IMG/VR virus record: IMGVR_UViG_3300046689_000598
Span: 1 to 35,604 of that record
Direction: 5' to 3' (one strand)
DNA from: a virus
DNA: 35,604 nucleotides
Numbering within the stretch: the stretch's first letter is position 1; every line of letters begins with the position of its first letter. The position numbers were made by a program, and so were the translations under genes. Under the pieces are notes generated by a model. The model did no database searches, was not told where the DNA came from, and was given only the letters and a program-made list of their open reading frames with translations. Shown here one piece after another: positions 28,861 to 35,604 of the stretch.

Positions 28861-30671
28861 TGCCCTTTAGCTGGGGAAGCTTTGCCGGTGGCGCAGCCGA
28901 AGGGCTGCAGGCTGCTGAGGAGATCAAGAACAAGCAGGTCGCGCGTCGAGCGCAACAGCAGCAGATCGACGCTCAACAGCAGGCGTTGGATGACGCGGGT
29001 CGTGCGAAGGCGGTCGGGCTGGCGATCCCGCAGGTGGGCGCTGTCCTGCCTCAGGGCTACGATCAGCAGACCGCGATGCAGCAGGCCGCCGCCGCCTACG
29101 ATGCGAAGATTGCGGCTGAGCGCGGCGAGCAGGCTCGCTCTCCGATCGCGCGGGTAATGTCGGCGCTCACCCGACCGAAGGTGGCTGTCACCGCGTCGTC
29201 TGCAGGCGTGGGTATGCCGTTCCTTCCGGGGGTTCCGACGAATGGCACGGCCCCCGCAGCCCCCGCCGCCCCCTCCCCGACAGCGGTTGCGCCGACCACG
29301 CCGCTGCCGGTTGGCCAGGACACCAGCGCCGCCGAGCAGATCACCGGTGCTGCGCCGCCTGCGCCTGCGCCAGCCGCGCCCGCTGCGCCGCCGCAGCGCA
29401 AGCAAACCTTGGAAGATGGGTACAAGGCCATCGCCTACCAGCTGACCATCAAGGGCGACACCAAGGGCGCGATGGAGGCGATGGAGAAGGCCGGTCAGCT
29501 GCACACCAACGACGTGCTTAAGTCGCTGCGCGGTGCGACCCCGGCTGCGATGAGCCGGGTGTTCACGGAGGTCCAGAAAGAGCCGCGCGACGTGGTCGAG
29601 AAGGACGGCAAGTACGAAATCCACGACGCCAGCGGAAAGCTGATCCACACCTACGGGTCGTTCGAGGAGATGTTCGGTGACGTGAAGGCGACCCTCGACG
29701 CGGACCCGACGATCGGGGTCGGCATGGTGATGAACGCTCAGCGCGAGGCGCGTGATCAAGCAAAGGCTGTCGCCGACATCAGGAGCGCCAACGCGTCCGC
29801 GAAAAAGGCCGAGGAAGAAGCCAAGTACGTGGGGCCGGAGGCGGAAGCCCGCATCGGCCTGCAGAAGGGGCAGACCGCTGAGGCGTATGCGGCTGCTGGT
29901 GCGTCTCGTGCGTCAGCCGCGCATTCCGCAGCCGCCGCGAAGCGCGAGGAGGCGCTGTTCGGCTACCAGCTGAGCGACCTGCAGCGGGACAAGAAGGCGC
30001 GGGACATCCTCGACACCCCCAGCAACGCGATCACCCAGCCGGATCAGTGGGAGTGGGCGTCGACGGTTCGGCAGGAAAAGGTCCCGGGTCTCAAGACGTC
30101 GAACGAGCGCGTGGACGACCAGGGCAATGTCATCCGCGAGCAGGGCAACAGATGGCAGGAGGCGGGAGGCGACTACCGGAAAGCTTTTGCCAATGATCAG
30201 CTTGTCAGGGACGGGCGAGTGAAGATCGCCACCAAGGACGGGAAACCCATCTTCACCTACCAGCAGAAGGGTGGTGGGTGGGCGATGACCTCGGACCCCG
30301 ACGAGGCCCTGCATGAGGCGCACAAGGCGTGGGGAGGGCAGGCCCCGGCCGCACCTGCGGCCGCTGGTCGTCGGCCAGCTGCGGCCGCTGCACCGGCTGC
30401 ACCGAGGCTCACAGAGGACCAGCAGTATGCGGCTGACAGGGCTGCTCTCGCTGAATTTCGCAAGACCAATCCGACGGGTCGAATTCCCGGCAACCTTGTC
30501 TCGGCGGCGATGGTCGAGCCGGAACAGCGGGAAGCGAGAAAGGCTGCGGCCGCGCGGCAAATCGCGCAGGAAGACGCGGACCTGATCGCCTTCCGCAAGC
30601 TCCACCCCGGGGGCCGTCTCCCGGGTAATCTTATCGGGGCGGCCCAGCGTCAGGGCCTGGGCGTGCGCTGA
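28860..30671 (+). CDS. Internal virion protein, Ala/Gln-rich with C-terminal repeats
   Basis: The 603-aa protein has a helical start (MPFSWGSFAGGAAEGLQAAEEI) with Gln-rich coiled coil. A Pro/Ala-rich linker (about 120-175), helical blocks with many Ala, and a segment HDASGKLIHTYGSFEEMFGD follow. The C-terminus holds two copies of FRKxxPxGRxPGNLxxAA (about 531 and 577). The composition and place between the S74 protein and a giant virion protein fit podovirus internal or ejection proteins. The function of the repeats is unknown. TGATG overlaps exist at both ends. Confidence 0.7.
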   Translation: MPFSWGSFAGGAAEGLQAAEEIKNKQVARRAQQQQIDAQQQALDDAGRAKAVGLAIPQVGAVLPQGYDQQTAMQQAAAAYDAKIAAERGEQARSPIARVMSALTRPKVAVTASSAGVGMPFLPGVPTNGTAPAAPAAPSPTAVAPTTPLPVGQDTSAAEQITGAAPPAPAPAAPAAPPQRKQTLEDGYKAIAYQLTIKGDTKGAMEAMEKAGQLHTNDVLKSLRGATPAAMSRVFTEVQKEPRDVVEKDGKYEIHDASGKLIHTYGSFEEMFGDVKATLDADPTIGVGMVMNAQREARDQAKAVADIRSANASAKKAEEEAKYVGPEAEARIGLQKGQTAEAYAAAGASRASAAHSAAAAKREEALFGYQLSDLQRDKKARDILDTPSNAITQPDQWEWASTVRQEKVPGLKTSNERVDDQGNVIREQGNRWQEAGGDYRKAFANDQLVRDGRVKIATKDGKPIFTYQQKGGGWAMTSDPDEALHEAHKAWGGQAPAAPAAAGRRPAAAAAPAAPRLTEDQQYAADRAALAEFRKTNPTGRIPGNLVSAAMVEPEQREARKAAAARQIAQEDADLIAFRKLHPGGRLPGNLIGAAQRQGLGVR

Positions 30672-33600
30672 TGCGGGGCTGGCGCGAGGCGGGTTTCGAC
30701 CAGGACCCCGACACCTTGCCGATCTATGGACGATCGTCTGCAGCGGCCACGCCGCAACGGCCTGCCGCGGCGACGTCGACATTCGACTGGCGGAAAGCCG
30801 GGTTCGACGAAGACCCCAACACGCTGCCGGTCTACGGCGCGTCGACGGCGACACCCGCGGCTCCTCCTCCTCGACCCAAGTCCACCCTGGTCGGTAGCGC
30901 GATCCGCGGCACCGGGCAGGTGCTGTCGGCGGCCGGGCGCGCGGCGCAGGATATCGGCCTGCCGACCAAGGGCATCGAGGACTACGGCACGCGTCTTCAG
31001 GAAGAACACCCCGCCGACGTCAACACCCTGAGCGATGTCATCCACCACCCGATCCAGACCATCAAGGAGACGGCCGGGGAGCTTGCCCCGCAGATCGGCC
31101 TAAACCTTGCCGGGGCGTTTGCGGGCGCGCGAGCGGGCGGCGCGCTGGGTGCGCTGGCCGGTGAGGGTGTTGGTGCTGTCCCAGGCGCACTCGTCGGTGG
31201 CCTGATCGGTGGCTTCGCGCCGAACTTCGTTCAGGAGTACGGCGGCATCCGCCAGACCCAGGACCAGACTGGCGTCGACGACAAGGGCCGGGCGCTGGTG
31301 ACGGGGGCGGCGGCCGCGGCCGTCGACCTGCTCGAACCCGAAACCATGGTCCCGCGCAAGATCGTCACCAAGGGACTTGAGGCGGTCGAGAAGAAGGGCC
31401 TCAAGCAGGTCGGCAAGGCGGCGCTCAAGGGCGCTGCGATGGAGGCGGCGGGCGAGACGGTGCAGACCGGCCTCGAACGCGTCGGCGCGGATCAGGACCT
31501 GCTGGGTGCGGACGCGGGCAACGACTACGCGCTCTCGGCGATCAAGGGCGCGATCGGCGGCGGCGCTATCGGCGCGGTCGGCCACGTCATTGCGCCGCAC
31601 AAGGCCGAGACCCCAGCTGCGCAACCCGGCAACGACCAGTCCGAAACTGCGCCGATGGTGGACACGGCATCGGACGCTACGGCGGCCGCGGCTCCGGCGG
31701 CCGCCGCCCCGGCGCGAGCTCCCTATGGCCCACCCGCCCCGCTCGGCGCGTCCACCGCCACTCCCCTGGCCGAACAACTCGAGACCCATCTCAAGGCGGC
31801 GGCCGATGTGGCTCCCGGTGCGCCTGCGCCGGAGAGCGTCACGACCCTGGCCGTGGCCATCTCGGAGGGTGGCGACAGCGCGGCGACCGCGCTCGCGGAC
31901 GAGCGCAAGAGCATCGACGCCGACCACGCCGACCTGTTGAAGAACGCCGCGGACCTTCCTCAGCCGGAACAGAACAGCCGACTGGCCGAACTGGCGACGC
32001 GGGAGAAGGTGCTGGTCGCCGCGCAGGACGCCGCCGCCCAGCTGGCGCAATCGCGCAGCCCGACCCTGGTCACCCAGCCGGGCCAACCTGCGCCCGTCGT
32101 CCCGAACATCCCCGGGCCTACCGGGCTGGTCGCATCCCAGACCACCCTGGCCGATCAGCTGCGCCAGGAGGAGGCCAACGAGAAGTCCGCCAGCAGTCAG
32201 GCCGAGACGGCGCAGTACCAGCGGCAGCGGTCGAAGGTTGAGCGCAAGCTGCGCATCGCCAGCCTGCAGCGGCTGGCCAAGGACCCGAGCGTCAGTGACC
32301 TGCAGGGGGCGTTCCTGGCGCACCTCGACAAGGTGGGCTTCTCGACCGACCTCTCGGCCGAGGAGCGGGCGACCATCGCCGATCAGCAGACCCACAAGGA
32401 TCGCGAGGCGGCGCAGCAGGCGATCGAGGATCAGAAGGCCCGGCTGGACGAGGCCATGAAAGAGCATGAGGCGCTGCAGGAGCAGGACACCACGCTCGGT
32501 GTGAAGGAGGCCAAGCCGCGCGCTGAGGCCGCGCCCGCCGTCGCCGCTGAGCCGGTCGTCGCACCGCAGGCTGAGGCCGCCCCGGTCGCTGCCGCCGCCC
32601 CGGCCGCCGCGCCTGCGCCGGTCGACCTCGACAAGGCTGACATCAAGGCCCGCAGCGAGGCGCACATCACGCGTCGCGAGCTTGGGTCGACGACGGAGAA
32701 GTGGTTCCGCGAGGGCGTGAAGTCGGCCCAGAAGGAGCCGTTCGAGGCCCCGCCCAAAGACAAGCCGGAACTGGTCGGCCACTTCCAGAAGGGCGTCGAC
32801 TTCGTCAAGGAGGAGCAGGAGCACCTCGACAACCGCCGCGCCCTGGAAGCGCAAGGCGTGGTCAGCAGGCCGACCCGCGAGCAGGGCATCGCCGCTGGCC
32901 TCAAGCAGAAGGGCGAGGCGCGTGCCGCGCGCAAGGCCGCCAAGCGCGAGGCCGTGGTCAAGGCGCGCAAGCCGGTGGCGAAGAAGGTCCTGAGCGCGGC
33001 GACCAAGACGGCGGTCGAGGCCAAGCCCACGCCGAAGCCTGCGCCTAAGCCGGTGGTGGCGAAGAAGGCGCAGCCCGCGGCCGCCAAGAAGGCGGTCGAG
33101 GCGAAGCCGAAACCCAAGGCCGAGGCGAAGCCGAAGCCCGCCCCGAAGCCCAAGGCCGCTGTCGTCGTGGCCGCGCCCGCGCCCGCGCCTGTCGTCTCCG
33201 AGGCCGACAAGGCCGATGCGCAGGCCCGCAAGAAGTTCAAGTCGGACGTGGACTACGAGGTCGGCAAGACGATCAGCGCCTTCCAGGCGCAGAAGCTGAA
33301 CATGCTGGCCGAGGCCACGAGCGTCGACGGCACCAGCGAGGACGGCAAGCCCACGGTCTTCCCGACCGACGTGCTGCGTCCCTCCCTGGAAGCTGCGCAG
33401 GCCGAGTACGTCAAGGCTGGCCGCAACGCCAACGAGCTTGGTCGCGGCGAGACTTTCCCGGTCTTCCTGGGCAAGGCGACTACGGCTGTGAAGGCCCAGC
33501 AGCTGACCCGCCGTGGCCTGCTGCGCGGTACGCCGGGCATGCTCGCCGCCGGGCTGGCCTCAGTGAAGGCCGAAGCCCGCACCGCTGTCTCGAACAACAC

Positions 33601-35604
33601 GGCTGTGACGCAGGCCCTCAAGAGCGGCGGCCTGCACCAGACCGTCCAGGCCATCGCCGACACCACGAAGAACCCCGCCTACCGCGTACTGGCCAAGGCG
33701 ATGCTGCTGGGCGGCTTCGCCAACGGCGCGCGGATCGAAGTCTGGGATATGGGCGACGACCCGCTCACCATGACGGGCGTCACCGACACCGGCACCGGCC
33801 ACGTCAAGGTGTTCCACACCACCAAGGGCGGCACCGGGCTGAGCGAGGAGACCATCCTGCACGAGGCGCTGCACTCGTGGGTGGCCGCCCGCTACAAGGA
33901 CATGAACGGCTATCGGGTCGGACCGACGGCCACGCCGACCGACCAGTTCATCAAGACTTTCGACGAACTGCACCAGCAGTTCAGGAAGATGATGCACGCC
34001 AAGTTCCCGGACATGATCGACCGGAACAGCGACAAGGTCGCGTGGTGGGCGCACTTCGCCGCCGGGGATGTGGACGAGTTCTTCGTCCGCGCCTTCACCC
34101 AGCCGGAACTGCAGGACTTCCTGCGCACGCACAACATGGCGGGCGACAGGATCGGCGCGGCCAACCCCACGTCGATCTGGGCCAAGCTGGTGCAGATGAT
34201 CCGCAACCTGTTCGGGCTCAAGCCGCCGACCTCGATCCTCGACAAGGCCATGGACGCCGGGTGGGCGGTGATCAAGTCGGGCACCCTGGATGCGCCGCGG
34301 GCGCTCAGCGCGATCGAGGATCAGGACTGGCACAACTACGCCCGCGACGAGGGCGGGCGGCAGATGTTCAGGCGAGACCAGCCGGAGGCCGCCCAGGTCA
34401 GGGAGGGAACGGAGCCCGGCAAGACCAAGGCGATGATGGTCGGCCAGAACGCGGCGACCAAGGACTTGGACGCGCTCGACAAGGCCGTCGAGTTTCTCAC
34501 GAAGGCCGGAGCGACGCCCGAGAACTACGAGGCCGCGCGTCGCCAGTTCGGCTGGCACTTCGACACCCGCGACCGGATGTGGAAGTTCGAGATCGACGAC
34601 AGCGGGATGCGCTTCAAGACCCCGTTCGGCAGCTGGCCGATGTCAGGTGCGAAACTGGGCGACCTCGTCAAGCATCCGGCGCTCATCGCCGCCTACCCCG
34701 ATCTCGCCAACGTCAACGTCAAGGTGGTCCCCGGCACCCGCGACGCCAGCTACCTGCAGTCCACCAACACCATCACGATCGGGGCGAAGATCGACAGCCC
34801 GATGAAGGCGCTGGTTCACGAACTGCAACACGTCGTGCAGACGGTGGAGGGCTTTGCGCGCGGCGGCTCGCCCATGTCCCGCGACATGACCAACCCCAAG
34901 AACCTCGACAAAATCCAGGCGTACTACGAGCGCATCCGCGGCGAGGTTAAGCAGTACGAGAGCTTCGCCCCTGAGCACGCCAAGCAGCTGATGCTGAAGA
35001 TCGACAACAAGCTGGGCGATATCAAGGAACTGCGCCATCCCGACAGCGACGAATACAAGGCCGCCAAGGAGCTCAAGGATGCCGAGTACGGGGTGCGCTA
35101 CACTGAGATCGCACTTGAGAAGTTGAAGCAGAAGCCGCAGGGCGAACTGCCCGCAGACACGGCGTCGCGGCAGGCGCTCATCGCCCACGCCGAGGACGTG
35201 CTGCAGCAGGAGAACGCCCGGGTCGAGAAAGCCGTCAAGGACCTGAACGCCATGGGGTCCTACCTCTCCATCCGCGACACGATGTACGACATGATGGCGG
35301 GCGAGGTGGAGGCGCGCACGGCTGAGGACCGGCTGCACATGACGGCCGACCAGCGCCGCGCCACGTCGCTGGAAAGCCACTCCGTCTATCGGCCGGAGGA
35401 ACAGGCCGTCACCTACGTCTCTGGGGGTCAGGCGCTGCGCCTCAAGTACAGCCGCATGTCGGCCGACGAGACCAACGACCGGGTAACCGGCAACCCGCCG
35501 CCGATCCCGCCGACCGGCCCGCTCAGCACGTCGCCGGACCCCGCTGGCCTGCCGCCGCGGATGACCACGCCGGAGGCGATCAAGGTCCGCAGCGCCGTCC
35601 ACCA
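30671..35604 (+). CDS. Giant virion protein (polyvalent-type) with two HExxH motifs, incomplete
   Basis: The ORF runs unbroken from ATG 30671 to the right edge, giving at least 1644 residues; no stop is seen. N-terminal tandem repeats WREAGFDQDPDTLPIYG / WRKAGFDEDPNTLPVYG (about 4-20 and 40-56) are followed by a Gly/Ala-rich hydrophobic zipper (about 139-190, GGALGALAG ... GALVGGLIGG). Long Ala/Pro linkers come next, then a Lys/Pro/Ala-rich basic stretch (about 750-840). A zinc-metallopeptidase-like motif HEALH (1064-1068) lies in EETILHEALHSWVAARY. A second, HELQH (1383-1387), in MKALVHELQHVVQTVEGFARGG, matches zincin domains of large polyvalent phage proteins. Such proteins are injected with the genome. 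The basic stretch could contact DNA and the hydrophobic zipper could aid membrane passage; both are inference. Confidence 0.85.
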   Translation, partial: MRGWREAGFDQDPDTLPIYGRSSAAATPQRPAAATSTFDWRKAGFDEDPNTLPVYGASTATPAAPPPRPKSTLVGSAIRGTGQVLSAAGRAAQDIGLPTKGIEDYGTRLQEEHPADVNTLSDVIHHPIQTIKETAGELAPQIGLNLAGAFAGARAGGALGALAGEGVGAVPGALVGGLIGGFAPNFVQEYGGIRQTQDQTGVDDKGRALVTGAAAAAVDLLEPETMVPRKIVTKGLEAVEKKGLKQVGKAALKGAAMEAAGETVQTGLERVGADQDLLGADAGNDYALSAIKGAIGGGAIGAVGHVIAPHKAETPAAQPGNDQSETAPMVDTASDATAAAAPAAAAPARAPYGPPAPLGASTATPLAEQLETHLKAAADVAPGAPAPESVTTLAVAISEGGDSAATALADERKSIDADHADLLKNAADLPQPEQNSRLAELATREKVLVAAQDAAAQLAQSRSPTLVTQPGQPAPVVPNIPGPTGLVASQTTLADQLRQEEANEKSASSQAETAQYQRQRSKVERKLRIASLQRLAKDPSVSDLQGAFLAHLDKVGFSTDLSAEERATIADQQTHKDREAAQQAIEDQKARLDEAMKEHEALQEQDTTLGVKEAKPRAEAAPAVAAEPVVAPQAEAAPVAAAAPAAAPAPVDLDKADIKARSEAHITRRELGSTTEKWFREGVKSAQKEPFEAPPKDKPELVGHFQKGVDFVKEEQEHLDNRRALEAQGVVSRPTREQGIAAGLKQKGEARAARKAAKREAVVKARKPVAKKVLSAATKTAVEAKPTPKPAPKPVVAKKAQPAAAKKAVEAKPKPKAEAKPKPAPKPKAAVVVAAPAPAPVVSEADKADAQARKKFKSDVDYEVGKTISAFQAQKLNMLAEATSVDGTSEDGKPTVFPTDVLRPSLEAAQAEYVKAGRNANELGRGETFPVFLGKATTAVKAQQLTRRGLLRGTPGMLAAGLASVKAEARTAVSNNTAVTQALKSGGLHQTVQAIADTTKNPAYRVLAKAMLLGGFANGARIEVWDMGDDPLTMTGVTDTGTGHVKVFHTTKGGTGLSEETILHEALHSWVAARYKDMNGYRVGPTATPTDQFIKTFDELHQQFRKMMHAKFPDMIDRNSDKVAWWAHFAAGDVDEFFVRAFTQPELQDFLRTHNMAGDRIGAANPTSIWAKLVQMIRNLFGLKPPTSILDKAMDAGWAVIKSGTLDAPRALSAIEDQDWHNYARDEGGRQMFRRDQPEAAQVREGTEPGKTKAMMVGQNAATKDLDALDKAVEFLTKAGATPENYEAARRQFGWHFDTRDRMWKFEIDDSGMRFKTPFGSWPMSGAKLGDLVKHPALIAAYPDLANVNVKVVPGTRDASYLQSTNTITIGAKIDSPMKALVHELQHVVQTVEGFARGGSPMSRDMTNPKNLDKIQAYYERIRGEVKQYESFAPEHAKQLMLKIDNKLGDIKELRHPDSDEYKAAKELKDAEYGVRYTEIALEKLKQKPQGELPADTASRQALIAHAEDVLQQENARVEKAVKDLNAMGSYLSIRDTMYDMMAGEVEARTAEDRLHMTADQRRATSLESHSVYRPEEQAVTYVSGGQALRLKYSRMSADETNDRVTGNPPPIPPTGPLSTSPDPAGLPPRMTTPEAIKVRSAVH

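Noticed and set aside
31100-32854. 584-aa minus-strand ORF
   Set aside because: It is antisense to the giant virion protein, whose frame shows meaningful motifs.
33877-34950. 357-aa plus-strand ORF in another frame of the giant gene
   Set aside because: The giant ORF carries both HExxH motifs and is open throughout; this frame is Arg/Gly-rich noise.

Overview
The window looks like most of the late (virion) half, plus an accessory arm, of a GC-rich double-stranded DNA tailed phage. Terminase, portal, scaffold and major capsid lie in the usual order. They are followed by head-tail adaptors, several receptor-binding proteins, a nozzle-type protein and large internal virion proteins. No tape measure, tail tube or sheath gene is visible, so a short-tailed (podovirus-like) particle is the best inference. 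High GC, a PEPxxWA-CTERM sorting tail and promoters resembling the Caulobacter housekeeping sigma consensus (TTGACGS, 10-14 nt, GCTANAWC) point to an alphaproteobacterial host such as Caulobacterales or Sphingomonadales. That host call is inference. No integrase, polymerase, helicase, endolysin, tRNA or CRISPR array was seen, so the replication genes probably lie outside the window.

Left accessory arm (1-8.2 kb). Leftward genes encode a 51-aa membrane microprotein, two Ser/Asn/Gly-rich exported proteins, a PEP-CTERM exported protein and an Ig-like protein with DNSLP repeats. A compact leftward operon (6624 to 4209) then carries three or four unrecognised proteins, a KGG-repeat protein, a Cys4 zinc-ribbon-like protein and a winged-helix protein. 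A rightward set of five tiny genes (1939-2768) includes a two-helix membrane protein (holin candidate). An AT-rich non-coding island (6625-7255) separates this operon from a single leftward 294-aa gene. The island holds an iteron-like repeat pair, two copies of a palindrome (a third lies in the operon), a strong sigma-73-like promoter and an intrinsic terminator.

Structural arm (8.6-35.6 kb, all rightward). A Gp49-like protein and a probable small terminase lead into the large terminase, portal, scaffold and capsid. The gaps between these early structural genes repeatedly contain a GC-rich perfect hairpin, which could tune expression of each morphogenesis gene. From 16.5 kb on, genes are tightly coupled (ATGA, GTGA or TGATG overlaps): two adaptors, a BppU-like protein, an 873-aa adhesin with two LamG-like domains, a duplicated small beta protein, a trimeric fibre, a PKD-like protein, a nozzle-like protein, a tailspike and a GNAT acetyltransferase. 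An S74-autoprotease protein and a coiled-coil/Ala-Pro-rich protein follow. The last gene is a giant virion protein of at least 1644 residues with two HExxH metallopeptidase motifs, and it runs off the right edge.

The most unusual points are the phage-borne PEP-CTERM protein, the palindrome-flanked promoter with a possible small RNA, the iteron-like AT island, and the two-zincin polyvalent protein.
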